Under the pieces are notes generated by a model, which saw nothing but the letters and a program-made list of their open reading frames with translations, ran no database searches and was not told the DNA's origin. 64,000 bases of DNA from Alphaproteobacteria bacterium (GTDB lineage Bacteria > Pseudomonadota > Alphaproteobacteria > Micropepsales > Micropepsaceae): contig JAGWZW010000005.1 in NCBI GenBank assembly GCA_018971835.1, positions 1 to 64,000 of the forward strand, read 5' to 3'. How positions within the stretch are numbered: position 1 is the stretch's first letter; each line of letters opens with the position of its first letter. The translations under genes were made by a program, and so were the position numbers. Of the stretch, positions 26,712 through 35,304 are shown piece by piece.

Positions 26712-27514
26712 GGGCAACTCTCCGCCCAGCAGCAGATGACGGCGTGCAAGCGGCGGACACCGTCCGTGAGCGCGGCCGGGCCAGGTTGCAGAATCTCGGC
26801 GGATTTCACTTCGACGACATGGCCGGTGCGAACCGCCGGAACATCCTGCCAGCCACGCCTGGCGCAGACCTGTTCTGGCCGGAAGCGCTTGCCGCACCAT
26901 GAGCCGACGATGATATCTGGCGCGCGGCGCACTACTTCCAGCGGATCGGCGATGATGCGGGCTTTGGCGGCGGGTTCTCCGGCAAGCTCGGCAAAGCAGT
27001 TCTCGCCGCCGGCAATGCCGATCAGCTCCGACACCCAGCCGATTGCCGAGATCATCGGCTCGTCCCATTCCTCGAAATAGACGCGCGGCCGCCGTGCGAG
27101 TTGCTTCGAGGCGTAGGCGATATCGGCCAGGCCACGTTCGAGATCGCCGATCAGCGCGGCCGCCTTCTCGGCCACGCCGATCATGCCGCCCAGCACCGCG
27201 ATCATGTCGAAGATGCCTGACACGGTCCGCTGATTGAAGATGTGCACGGCAAGCCCGGCGCGGGTCAGCTCTGCGGCGATGTCTGCCTGAAGATCGGAAA
27301 AGCCCAGCACCAGATCGGGCTCCAGGGCGAGAATCTTCTCGGTCCGGGCGCTGGTGAAGGCAGAGATGCGCGGCTTTTCCCGGCGCGCGATCGCCGGCCG
27401 CACGGTGTAACCGGAGATGCCGACGATGCGATCCTGCTCGCCGAGCAGGTAGAGCGTCTCCGTCGTCTCTTCCGTGAGACAGACAATCCGGCGCGGGTAG
27501 TGGCCCAAATTCAT
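26708..27514 (-). CDS. BtuF-like cobalamin-binding periplasmic-fold protein lacking a signal peptide
   Basis: A 268-residue protein of the helical-backbone metal/vitamin-receptor superfamily (BtuF, FhuD). The start MNLGHYPRRIVCLTEETTET runs straight into the first domain, RIVGISGYTVRPA follows, and EPDLVLGFSDLQADIAAEL and DIIVGSWCGKRF mark both lobes. No signal peptide or lipobox is present, and four-base overlaps on both sides leave little room for one. It could work in the cytoplasm, or be secreted by an unrecognised route. No ABC permease or ATPase (btuC, btuD) is in this operon; its membrane carrier may be the BtuM-like protein. That partnership is inference. Confidence 0.75.
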   Translation of the reverse strand: MNLGHYPRRIVCLTEETTETLYLLGEQDRIVGISGYTVRPAIARREKPRISAFTSARTEKILALEPDLVLGFSDLQADIAAELTRAGLAVHIFNQRTVSGIFDMIAVLGGMIGVAEKAAALIGDLERGLADIAYASKQLARRPRVYFEEWDEPMISAIGWVSELIGIAGGENCFAELAGEPAAKARIIADPLEVVRRAPDIIVGSWCGKRFRPEQVCARRGWQDVPAVRTGHVVEVKSAEILQPGPAALTDGVRRLHAVICCWAESCP

Positions 27515-28161
27515 GCCGGTTCGTTGCCCCAGCGGTCGTGAAACAGAATGGTGCGCAGGTCACGGCGCTTGTCCCAGCCGATGGTTTCCAGCATCGGCTC
27601 GGGATAGAAAGCCTCGACATGGCCGAGGCAGAGCACGGCCAGCGGGCGCGCGCCTTGGGGCAGGGCCAAAAGCTGCGCCATCGCATCAGGATCGAAGATC
27701 GACACCCAGCCTACGCCCAAACCCTCGGCGCGCGCTGCCAGCCACAGATTCTGGATGGCGCAGGCGACCGAACAGATGTCCATCTCCGGCATGGTGCGCC
27801 GGCCGAGCACGTAGCGCTCGCGGTCCGGTATCAGGCTGACGACCAGCAGCTCGCCGCATTCGCGGATGCCTTCGAGTTTTACTTTGCGAATGGTTTCGGC
27901 GCGTTCGCCATAGGCTTCTGCTGTTTTCTCCTGCTCGTCCTTCGCCAGCGCATGGATGGCCGCGCGAATTTCGGGATCGACGATGCGGATGAAGCGCCAG
28001 GGCTGCATGTAACCGACGCTCGGCGCCAGATGAGCGGCGCCGATCAGGCGGGTCAGTGTTTCAGGATCGACGGGATCAGAACGGAAATGGCGCATGTCCC
28101 GCCGCTCGCCGATGGCGCGATAGACGGCGGCGATTTCGGGATCGCTGAAGCGGTGGTTCAT
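27511..28161 (-). CDS. bluB: 5,6-dimethylbenzimidazole synthase (BluB)
   Basis: A 216-residue flavin-destructase of the nitroreductase fold that breaks FMNH2 to form dimethylbenzimidazole, the lower ligand of B12, in an oxygen-dependent reaction. The signature RRDMRHFRSDPVD (about 20-32) contains the family aspartate Asp22; HLAPSVGYMQPWRFI (about 44-58) and EGLGVGWVSIFDP follow. Start 28161 overlaps cobB by four bases. Its presence shows that the cell makes true cobalamin and does so with oxygen available. Confidence 0.93.
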   Translation of the reverse strand: MNHRFSDPEIAAVYRAIGERRDMRHFRSDPVDPETLTRLIGAAHLAPSVGYMQPWRFIRIVDPEIRAAIHALAKDEQEKTAEAYGERAETIRKVKLEGIRECGELLVVSLIPDRERYVLGRRTMPEMDICSVACAIQNLWLAARAEGLGVGWVSIFDPDAMAQLLALPQGARPLAVLCLGHVEAFYPEPMLETIGWDKRRDLRTILFHDRWGNEPA

Positions 28162-29447
28162 GGCTGGAACAGCCGCAAGGCCGCCTCCGGGTTCGAGGGA
28201 AAGTAGAAGTGCATGTAGCTGGCCGTCAGTCGCCCCTGCCGATAGACCGCTTCGGGCGTGCCGTGATGGCGCGCGGCACGAGTATAGGTAAAGGGTACGA
28301 GGCCGATCTCGGCGCGCGAATGATGGAAGCTGTGACCGCGCAGTTCGCCCTCCGGCAGCTCCACGCTTTGCAGGCCAAGATTGGTCAGCCCTTTCATCAC
28401 CGTCGCGCGGCCGGGAAGAATGCCGGCCATGCGTGCACTGTTGCCATCCGCATCCGTCAGCCGGTCGAGCAGATAGAGCAGGCCGCCGCACTCGGCGACG
28501 AGCGGCTTTCCGGCGTCGGCATGCGCGCGCAGCGCTGCGTGCAAGGAGCGGTTGGCGCTCAGTGGTTCAAGATGAAGTTCGGGGTAACCGCCGGGAAGAT
28601 AGATGGCGTCGCATTCGGGCAGCGTTGCGTCGTGCAGCGGTGAGAAGAACCGGAGTTCCGCGCCGGCCGCGTGCAGGAGATCGAGATTGGCCTCGTAGAG
28701 AAAGGCGAAGGCCGTATCGCGCGCCACGGCGACAACGGCGCCGGCGAGATGGCGGGGAAGTTCCAGCCGTTCTACCGGAGCAAACGCCACCGGGTCCGGC
28801 GTCTGGACGCCGGCTTGTTCCAACGCGGCGGCCAAGCGGTCGAGGCGGCTATCGAGATCGGCAAGCTCCTCGGCCTGCACCAGCCCGAGATGGCGCGACG
28901 GCAAATTCAGGGCTTCATCGCGCCTCAGCGCACCGAAGAAGCGCATCCGGCCAGCGACGCTTTCGGTCAGCATGGCGGCATGGCCCGGACTGCCGACGCG
29001 ATTGGCAAACACGCCGGCCACAGCGACACCGCGCCGGAAACTGGCAAGCCCTTGGGCGATGGCGCCGAACGTCTCGGCCATCGCGGAGGCGTCGATCACG
29101 GCCATCACCGGAACGCCGAACCGTTCCGCCAGATCGGCGCTCGATGGCTGGCCGTCGAACAGCCCCATCACGCCTTCGATCAGGATGACGTCCGCTTCGC
29201 CGGCGGCGCGATAGAGCAGGTCGCGGCAATGCGCTTCGCCACCCATCCACAGATCGAGCTGATAAACGGCACTGCCGGATGCCCGCGCCAGGATCATGGG
29301 ATCGAGAAAATCCGGCCCGGTCTTGAAGACGCGCACCTTGAGCCCACGATTGCGGAACAGGCGGGCCAGCCCGGCCGTGACGGTGGTCTTGCCCTGCCCG
29401 GAAGCCGGCGCCGAAACGAACAGGGCGGGGCAGCGGACCGCTTTCAC
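28158..29447 (-). CDS. cobB: Cobyrinic/hydrogenobyrinic acid a,c-diamide synthase (CobB/CbiA)
   Basis: A 429-residue glutamine amidotransferase that amidates the a and c side chains of the corrin ring. The ATPase P-loop SGQGKTTVTAGLARLF is at about 16-31, and IEGVMGLFDGQPS follows. The glutaminase domain carries the cysteine in VAECGGLLYLL (about 325) and the C-terminal histidine in YMHFYFPSNPEAAL. GTG start at 29447 gives a GTGA overlap with cobO. Both cobyrinic and hydrogenobyrinic acid are possible substrates; no cobN/cobS/cobT chelatase is in view to decide. Confidence 0.93.
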   Translation of the reverse strand: MKAVRCPALFVSAPASGQGKTTVTAGLARLFRNRGLKVRVFKTGPDFLDPMILARASGSAVYQLDLWMGGEAHCRDLLYRAAGEADVILIEGVMGLFDGQPSSADLAERFGVPVMAVIDASAMAETFGAIAQGLASFRRGVAVAGVFANRVGSPGHAAMLTESVAGRMRFFGALRRDEALNLPSRHLGLVQAEELADLDSRLDRLAAALEQAGVQTPDPVAFAPVERLELPRHLAGAVVAVARDTAFAFLYEANLDLLHAAGAELRFFSPLHDATLPECDAIYLPGGYPELHLEPLSANRSLHAALRAHADAGKPLVAECGGLLYLLDRLTDADGNSARMAGILPGRATVMKGLTNLGLQSVELPEGELRGHSFHHSRAEIGLVPFTYTRAARHHGTPEAVYRQGRLTASYMHFYFPSNPEAALRLFQP

Positions 29448-30049
29448 AGATCGATTCCCTCCTGGGCTTTGATCCCGGCACGAAACGCGTGCTTGACATC
29501 GCGCATCTCGGTCACGGTGTCGGCCAGCGCGATGAGACTCGACGGTGCGCTGCGGCCAGTGACGACCACATGCTGCGACGGCGGACGGGCCGCGATGTCG
29601 GCCAGCACGTCGTCGGCATCGAGATAACCGTAGCGCAAAAGGTAGGTCAGTTCGTCGAGAATGACGAGGCGATTGTTCGCATCGGCCAGCAGCGCCCGCG
29701 CCACCGACCAGCCCTTTTGCGCCGTCTCGATATCCCGCGCGCGGTTCTGGGTTTCCCAGGTGAAGCCTTCGCCCAGAACATGCCAGGCCACGCCCGGAAG
29801 GTCGCGGAAGAAGGCTTCCTCGCCGGTATCGCGGCGGCTCTTGATGAACTGGGCCACCGCGATGGGCATGCCGTAGCCGAGCGCCCGCGCCGCCATGCCG
29901 AAGGCGGAACTGGATTTGCCTTTGCCGTTGCCGGTGAGCACGAGCAGCAGGCCGCGCTCGTCCGTAGCGCGGGCGATAGCGGCATCGACCACCGCCTTCT
30001 TGCGCTCCATGCGCTGGCGGTGGTGGTCGTCGGTCGGCAGATCGCCCAT
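29444..30049 (-). CDS. cobO: Cob(I)yrinic acid a,c-diamide adenosyltransferase (CobO/BtuR)
   Basis: A 201-residue ATP:corrinoid adenosyltransferase of the CobA/CobO/BtuR type. The reversed P-loop region LVLTGNGKGKSSSAFGMAAR (about 35-54) and LVILDELTYLLRYGYL are diagnostic. The N terminus is charged (DDHHRQRMERKKA), as in the family. It adds the upper adenosyl ligand. It starts four bases after btuM and overlaps cobB by four bases (GTGA). Confidence 0.94.
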   Translation of the reverse strand: MGDLPTDDHHRQRMERKKAVVDAAIARATDERGLLLVLTGNGKGKSSSAFGMAARALGYGMPIAVAQFIKSRRDTGEEAFFRDLPGVAWHVLGEGFTWETQNRARDIETAQKGWSVARALLADANNRLVILDELTYLLRYGYLDADDVLADIAARPPSQHVVVTGRSAPSSLIALADTVTEMRDVKHAFRAGIKAQEGIDL

Positions 30050-30053
30050 CGGT

Positions 30054-30632
30054 TCAGCGCGCCTTCGCGTTGGCGTTTGCACCGCGGCGCGATAGCATCG
30101 CGGCGAAATGGGCGGCGACGCCAAGGCCAACGTAGAACAGGAACGATTGCGCGTTACCTGGGAAATATTCGACCAAGCGAGCCCCTAACCCTGCCGGCGT
30201 CGGCGCAGCGAAGCGGCCTGAGAGATAATAAAAGCTGGCGCTGGAAATCAGCTCGCAGACGGCGGAGCCGGCAATGAGGCTAAGCGCGAAGGGAACCAGC
30301 GTGTTCGCGCGGGTCTGGGCGCGCTTGGCATACCAGCGGCCCGCCAGCCACAGCGCGCCATAAGCGGGCGCCAGCGCGACATATGCGGCGCTGACGCAGA
30401 AGCTGCTGACGCCGCCATAGGTGATCGCGAGATAGTCGATCAGCACCGCTTCGGCCAGCAGCAGCGGCAAGGCCAGCATCGGCCGCAGGTACATGCCGGC
30501 CAGGAAGAATACGGCCCAACTCGCATCCAGCAGATGCGGAAAGCCCGGAATGTGGTGGCTGCGGGTGAGGGCCATGAGCGCTGCGAGCGCGAGCCCGATC
30601 AGAACCTGATTACGGGAAGACGATTTCGACAT
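30054..30632 (-). CDS. btuM: BtuM-like cobalamin transporter, membrane protein
   Basis: A 192-residue membrane protein with about six hydrophobic helices. It has the layout of BtuM, an ECF S-component-like B12 carrier: a short basic N terminus, HHIPGFPHLLDASWAVFFLA in the second segment, then LIDYLAITYGGVSSFCVSAA. Cys79 in this last motif falls where BtuM of Thiobacillus denitrificans has the cobalt-binding Cys80 that removes cyanide from cyanocobalamin. It lies between btuB and cobO in the riboswitch operon, which strongly supports B12 uptake. The 75 bases between it and btuB hold nothing else. A generic cobalt-linked membrane protein is the alternative. Confidence 0.75.
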   Translation of the reverse strand: MSKSSSRNQVLIGLALAALMALTRSHHIPGFPHLLDASWAVFFLAGMYLRPMLALPLLLAEAVLIDYLAITYGGVSSFCVSAAYVALAPAYGALWLAGRWYAKRAQTRANTLVPFALSLIAGSAVCELISSASFYYLSGRFAAPTPAGLGARLVEYFPGNAQSFLFYVGLGVAAHFAAMLSRRGANANAKAR

Positions 30633-30707
30633 GCCGATTGCTCCTTTGTCGGATCGATTGTGGTTGAGGCAGGCGGAAAAAATGGTGTCCATGTTGACGG
30701 TTCCGGC

Positions 30708-32636
30708 TTACAGGCTGGCGCGGATGCCGCCATAGACGGCGCGGCCCATCCGCCCGTAACCAAAGACGGGTTCCTCGCGCGCATCCAGCACGTTCTCGAC
30801 GCGAGCAAACAGCGTGAAGGTTTCATCGAGGCGGTAGGAACCGAACATGCCAATCCCGGTGTAGCTGGCCAGCGGCACGCTTTGATAGGCGTCGTCAAAA
30901 CGTGGACCCTCGTAACCAAACCTGGCGCCTAGCGACCAGTCCGCATCTGGCGTCCAGGTCAGCACAATGTTGGCCTGATGATGCGGCAGGCGCGCTAGGT
31001 TCATGCCGGTGAGGTCGTTGACGGCAGAGAGATAGGTGTAATTCGCCGCGAGCGTGAGCGTGTCCATCACCTTTGTAGCGAAGCTGGCCTCGACGCCGGA
31101 GGCGTGCGAGCGGCCGATGTTATAATAGTACCCGCTCGCATAGGCGCGCAGCGCGCAGGCTGCGGTGCTGACGCCATAGCAGGAGTAGAAGTCGATCTGG
31201 TTCTTCGTATGCCGGTCGAAATAGGTGAGCGAGGCGCGCAGGCGGCCATCCAGCAGCGATTGATCGACGCCCACTTCCCAGCCCTTGGCGGTTTCCGGCT
31301 GCAGGGCCTGGACCGGGTTGGAATACTGCGAGAACAACTCATAGAGCGAGGGCGCCTTGAAGCCGTCGCCGTAATTCGCCCGCAGGGTGGTGCCGGCGAA
31401 CGCCTGCCAGGCGGCGGCGATCTTGAAAGAGGTGTGTCCGCCGAATTCGGAATTGTCCTCGTAGCGCAGGCCGCCGGTGAGGGTCAGGTGATCGAACAGC
31501 GTCGATTGCCATTGGCCATAAACGCCGGTGGTGCGGACATGGCCGGTGGTGGGCAGCGGCGACAGGTCATAGCCGCTGTGCGTTTTCAGCTCTGTGCGTT
31601 CGGTCTCGGCGCCGAAGGTTGCAATATTGGCGTCGTTCAGCCGGAACACGCCCTGGTATTCGAACCGCGCCGCCGAACCTTGGCCATAGAAGTCTTCCTT
31701 CAGCGGCAAAAGGCTCGGGTCGTTGAAATCCTTGCGGTCGCTCAGTGAGCCCATGAAGGCGAGGCGGTTCTGCAACCGGTCGCCAAACAGCGACGCGTTG
31801 AGGCCGACATAACCGGCGAACAGGTTGTCGGTGCCGTATTCCGCATCGTCGTGCAGCGTATAATTCGGCGGCGGATAGCCGTCGAAATCCGTACGGGTAT
31901 CGTCGTAGTAGGCGCGCAGGTCGACGCTCACGCTGCCGCTCAGATGCACGCGGGCATTGCCGACGAGGCCCAGATTGCGATGGCCGTCCGGCTCGGTATT
32001 GCCGTTGCGGGCATCGGCGGCGGAGATTCCGGTGGTCTTGAAATAGTTGGCCGCGAGTCCGTAGTCGACCTGCGCCGCCGTGCCGTTCGCCGCGGCATTG
32101 AGGCGATAGGTGCCGAACGAGCCGGCTTCGGCATCCAGCGTGGCGGCAACCGGCGCGTCGCCGCCCAGCTTGGTCAGGATATTGACGACGCCGCCGATGG
32201 CATCGCCGCCGTAAAGCGTGCTCTGCGGGCCGCGCAAAATCTCGACCCGGCTGACGTTATTGACCAGCAGGTCTTCGAGCACGGCCTGGCCGTTGGGCGC
32301 GCTGGGATCGTTGATGCGAACGCCGTCGATCAGAACGACGCTTTGCCCGGCCGCGGAACCGCGCAGGCTGAGAGACGTGGTCTGCCCGACGCCGCCATTG
32401 CGGCTGATATCGGCGCCGGGTGTTCCTTCCAGCGCGTCGCTCAGCACCAGAATCTGCTGGGTTTGCAGATCCGCGGCGGTGATCACCGATACGGACGTAC
32501 CGGTGAGATTGAGCGGTTCGGGCGCCCTGGTGGCGCTGACGACAACCGATTCGGGAAGCGTTGCCGCGCCGTCAGCCCATGACGGTGCGATCCCGCCGAT
32601 CAGCAACAGCGGGCAACAAAGAACGAGCTTGTGCAA
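30708..32636 (-). CDS. btuB: TonB-dependent vitamin B12 receptor (BtuB)
   Basis: A 642-residue outer-membrane receptor. A signal peptide (about 1-21, ending PSWADG) is followed by a TonB box, ESVVVSATRAPEP. The plug domain (about 30-150) has RNGGVGQTTSLSLRGSA and VLIDGVRINDPSAPNGQAV, and a 22-strand beta barrel ends in ...GGIRASL. The start is TTG at 32636, with a perfect AGGAGG six bases upstream and no competing ATG. It is the first gene after a cobalamin riboswitch, which fixes its substrate as a corrinoid. Confidence 0.92.
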   Translation of the reverse strand: MHKLVLCCPLLLIGGIAPSWADGAATLPESVVVSATRAPEPLNLTGTSVSVITAADLQTQQILVLSDALEGTPGADISRNGGVGQTTSLSLRGSAAGQSVVLIDGVRINDPSAPNGQAVLEDLLVNNVSRVEILRGPQSTLYGGDAIGGVVNILTKLGGDAPVAATLDAEAGSFGTYRLNAAANGTAAQVDYGLAANYFKTTGISAADARNGNTEPDGHRNLGLVGNARVHLSGSVSVDLRAYYDDTRTDFDGYPPPNYTLHDDAEYGTDNLFAGYVGLNASLFGDRLQNRLAFMGSLSDRKDFNDPSLLPLKEDFYGQGSAARFEYQGVFRLNDANIATFGAETERTELKTHSGYDLSPLPTTGHVRTTGVYGQWQSTLFDHLTLTGGLRYEDNSEFGGHTSFKIAAAWQAFAGTTLRANYGDGFKAPSLYELFSQYSNPVQALQPETAKGWEVGVDQSLLDGRLRASLTYFDRHTKNQIDFYSCYGVSTAACALRAYASGYYYNIGRSHASGVEASFATKVMDTLTLAANYTYLSAVNDLTGMNLARLPHHQANIVLTWTPDADWSLGARFGYEGPRFDDAYQSVPLASYTGIGMFGSYRLDETFTLFARVENVLDAREEPVFGYGRMGRAVYGGIRASL

Positions 32637-32794
32637 GATGATCCTCCTGGGAATGAAGCCAGGAGCCGGTACGCGACAGTATTTGGTGCAGGACAGAAAT
32701 GTTCACGCAAATCCCCGCGATGACGACCCCACTTGTCGTCTCAGCGGAAATACCGCAGTTCCCGGCACACCCCGACCGGAAACAGGACGACGGC

Positions 32795-32965
32795 GCGAGG
32801 CAGGTCTCCTGGCTTCCGGGTCTTTGCTTTCGCCCGCCTTCCCAAAGCCGTCTGGCTTCAGTGGCATGGTGGACGATCACTCGCCGGTTACAGTTGCGGG
32901 GGCAGCCGCGGTATCACACCGCGTTCCCTCAAGTCCCTCTCGGGAACCTCACACGTGGCAGAGGC
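32795..32965 (-). promoter_or_regulatory. Cobalamin (AdoCbl-type) riboswitch upstream of btuB
   Basis: On the minus strand the conserved parts appear in order: a GAGGTTCCCGAGAGGGA hairpin (about 32935-32950), GCCCCCGCAACTGTAA (about 32887-32903), GCCACTG at 32859-32865, and the B12 box AAGCCAGGAGACCTGCC at 32799-32815. This is the classic cobalamin riboswitch. About 160 bases separate it from the btuB start and include the expression platform and the AGGAGG site. It should lower expression of the whole downstream operon when B12 is plentiful. Confidence 0.96.
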
Positions 32966-33118
32966 TAAGCATAACGCTACGCACGGGTCAATCATGGTCT
33001 TGCGCGCATGCGGCGGCGAATGCGAGAGAAGTCGAGACGGAATGCTGCAGAATTTCAGCCAGGCAACACAAATTTCTGCGGCATGGCGGGCGCGACATCC
33101 CGTCTCGCTCCATACATA
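32966..33118. other. Intergenic region between riboswitch and lipoprotein gene
   Basis: This 153-base stretch must contain the btuB promoter. On the minus strand TTGACC and TATGCT are seen, but only 12 bases apart, too close for a normal promoter. I see no gene or repeat in it. Confidence 0.4.
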
Positions 33119-33628
33119 TCAATCGTCATCGGGCGGCGGATAGTAATCGGGCGGGGGCGGAGGAGGCGGCGGCGGATAGCCGTGCCGATCCCAGTACGGC
33201 CGACGCGGCTCGTAAGGCACGCCGATCTCATTGCCGCGATAGCTCATGCACTGGGCGTAGGCCAGATCGTATTGCCGCTGGGCACTGTACTGGCCGTAGC
33301 CCGGATGTGCAGTCGACGCGCCGACCGCCGCGCCGGCGGTGCCGCCCACCACGGCGCCGCGCGTATCGCCGACAGCCGCACCCAACGCCGTGCCGATCAG
33401 CGCGCCGATCACCGAGTTGCGCGCGATCTGGTCATTGGCGCCGTTGACGTGGCCGGCCACCCGATCATGCGCATAGCCTTCGCAGTAATACTGATCGTTC
33501 TGGAAATCCGAAAAGGACTTGTTCTTGCCCGGCATGACTGGAATCGTCGGGCCCGTCGGCGTGGTAACGCACGCCGTCAGGCTCAAGGCCGTTGCCGCGG
33601 CCACCATTGCAATCGCAGACTTACGCAT
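33119..33628 (-). CDS. Glycine-zipper lipoprotein
   Basis: A 169-residue lipoprotein. The signal MRKSAIAMVAAATALSLTAC has lipobox LTAC with Cys20. The middle (about 70-105) is a glycine zipper, IGALIGTALGAAVGDTRG and VVGGTAGAAVGA, that may insert into membranes. The C-terminal part is tyrosine-rich and ends in nine prolines and acidic residues. Cysteines in YYCEG and AQCMS could form a disulfide. Proteins of this layout occur in many alphaproteobacteria; the function is not known. Confidence 0.8.
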   Translation of the reverse strand: MRKSAIAMVAAATALSLTACVTTPTGPTIPVMPGKNKSFSDFQNDQYYCEGYAHDRVAGHVNGANDQIARNSVIGALIGTALGAAVGDTRGAVVGGTAGAAVGASTAHPGYGQYSAQRQYDLAYAQCMSYRGNEIGVPYEPRRPYWDRHGYPPPPPPPPPDYYPPPDDD

Positions 33629-33781
33629 GGATACGCCCTTCCATCAGAAATGGCACGATCAGCCTAGTACGCCCGTGCTCCGGGCCCTTGATTTGCCGCA
33701 AGGACAGATTCCATCGCCTTACCTGAACGCCGCATGAACGGCACGCCGATGCCGGTTCCCCGGCATCTGCGCAGAGGCCGT

Positions 33782-34126
33782 TCACGGCCCGCGTTTACGG
33801 TAGAAGCAGGAGACTGCGCCGGTGTGACAGGCGGGGCCGGTCTGCTCCACCTTCATCAGCAGCGTATCGCCGTCGCAGTCCACCCAGGCCTCGACCAGTT
33901 TCTGCGTATGGCCGGAGGTGGCGCCCTTGCGCCAGACCTCACCGCGCGAGCGCGACCAGTACGTCACCTCGCCCGTTTCGAGCGTTGCCTTCAGGGTCTC
34001 GCGGTTCATCCACGCCATCATCAGCACTAGGCCGGTCTTCGCGTCCTGCGCGATGGCGGGCACCAGGCCCTCGGTGTTGAAACTGACGGCACTCAGGAAA
34101 TCTTCGGCCGTGATCGTTTCGCTCAT
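33782..34126 (-). CDS. hisI: Phosphoribosyl-AMP cyclohydrolase (HisI)
   Basis: A 114-residue enzyme of histidine synthesis that opens the purine ring of phosphoribosyl-AMP. Zinc and magnesium ligands are in [15 protein letters not shown] and the cysteine/histidine motif [14 protein letters not shown] (about 94-107). [20 protein letters not shown] is the family start signature. There is no fused HisE domain. The ATG at 34126 overlaps metC by four bases. It stands apart from other his genes. The 153 bases downstream (33629-33781) hold no gene. Confidence 0.94.
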   Translation of the reverse strand: MSETITAEDFLSAVSFNTEGLVPAIAQDAKTGLVLMMAWMNRETLKATLETGEVTYWSRSRGEVWRKGATSGHTQKLVEAWVDCDGDTLLMKVEQTGPACHTGAVSCFYRKRGP

Positions 34127-35286
34127 GATGCGGTTCTCAGGCGCTGAAATCCGGCTTCGAGATCGGCGATCAGATCGCCCGCATCCTCGAGGCCGGCATG
34201 AATGCGGATCACCGGGCCTTCGGCGGCGAACGGCTCTGCGGTGCGATGGATATGCGCCGGGACGACCAGGCTTTCGAAGCCGCCCCAGGACCAGCCCATG
34301 CCGAAATGGTCGAGCCCGTCCATCATGGCGGCCAAGGCGCCATGCGATACCGGTTTCAGCACCACCCCGAACAGCCCGCAGGCGCCGGTAAAATCGCGTT
34401 TCCAGAGGGCGTGGCCCGGATCGCTTTCCAGCGCGGGATAAAGTACGCGCGCCACTTCGGGCTGTGCCTGGAACCAGCGCGCGAGTTTGAGGCCGGTTTC
34501 CTGGTGGCGGGCGAGACGGGTGGGCAGCGTGCGCAGGCCGCGCAGGGCCAGGAAACAATCATCGCCGCTGGCATAGAGTCCCATATCGCCGTGCGTATGG
34601 TGAAGCCGGTCGGCGTGGCCCCCGTTGGCGGCGACATAGCCCAGCATCACGTCCGAATGGCCGCCGATATATTTCGTGACCGCCTGGATGGAGAGATCGA
34701 CGCCGTGTGCCAGCGGCCGGAAGAACACCGGCGTCGCCCAGGTGTTGTCCATCAGCACGGATGCACCCTTGGCATGCGCTGCCGCTGCGATGGCGGGGAT
34801 GTCCTGCATTTCGAAGGTGAGCGAGCCCGGCGCCTCGCAGAACACCGCGCGGGTGTTGGCCTTCATCAGCGCCCCGATCCCGGCGCCGATGGTGGGCGGG
34901 TAATAACTCGTCTCGATGCCGAAGCGCCTGAGCAGGCGGTCGCAGAAATGGCGCGTGGGCAGATAAGCGGAATCGGTGACGAGCACATGGTCGCCCGCCG
35001 AACACACCGATAGCAGCGCCAGCGCGATGGCGCCGAGGCCCGAGGGCGCCAGCGCCGTCCGGGCTGCGCCTTCCAATTCGCTGATCGCGGCTTCGAGACT
35101 CCTTGAGGTCGGCGTGCCGCGGCGGCCATAGGTGTAGGGCGCCTTGTTGCTCTCCAGCGTCTGCAGGTCGGGACAGAGGATCGTCGAGGCGCGATAGACT
35201 GGCGTGTTGACGGCGCCGAAATGCTCGCGGCTCATCCGCCCGGCGTGGGTCGCAAGGGTTTCAGGCTTTTCCGGTTTTTCGGTCAC
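34123..35286 (-). CDS. metC: Cystathionine beta-lyase (MetC)
   Basis: A 387-residue PLP enzyme of the Cys/Met metabolism family that splits cystathionine to homocysteine, pyruvate and ammonia. Family motifs are [18 protein letters not shown], the PLP-stacking region [13 protein letters not shown], and the PLP lysine in [14 protein letters not shown] (about 207). The [10 protein letters not shown] and HIHRTAEPF segments match MetC better than MetB. The start is GTG at 35286 with a weak AGGA site. It overlaps hisI by four bases and follows the peptide transporter by 18 bases. Confidence 0.9.
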   Translation of the reverse strand: MTEKPEKPETLATHAGRMSREHFGAVNTPVYRASTILCPDLQTLESNKAPYTYGRRGTPTSRSLEAAISELEGAARTALAPSGLGAIALALLSVCSAGDHVLVTDSAYLPTRHFCDRLLRRFGIETSYYPPTIGAGIGALMKANTRAVFCEAPGSLTFEMQDIPAIAAAAHAKGASVLMDNTWATPVFFRPLAHGVDLSIQAVTKYIGGHSDVMLGYVAANGGHADRLHHTHGDMGLYASGDDCFLALRGLRTLPTRLARHQETGLKLARWFQAQPEVARVLYPALESDPGHALWKRDFTGACGLFGVVLKPVSHGALAAMMDGLDHFGMGWSWGGFESLVVPAHIHRTAEPFAAEGPVIRIHAGLEDAGDLIADLEAGFQRLRTAS

Positions 35287-35304
35287 AACGCTATCCTGAT
35301 CGTC

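Noticed and set aside
32967-33000. TTGACC and TATGCT as the btuB promoter
   Set aside because: The spacing is about 12 bases, too short for a sigma-70-type promoter, so I do not annotate it.
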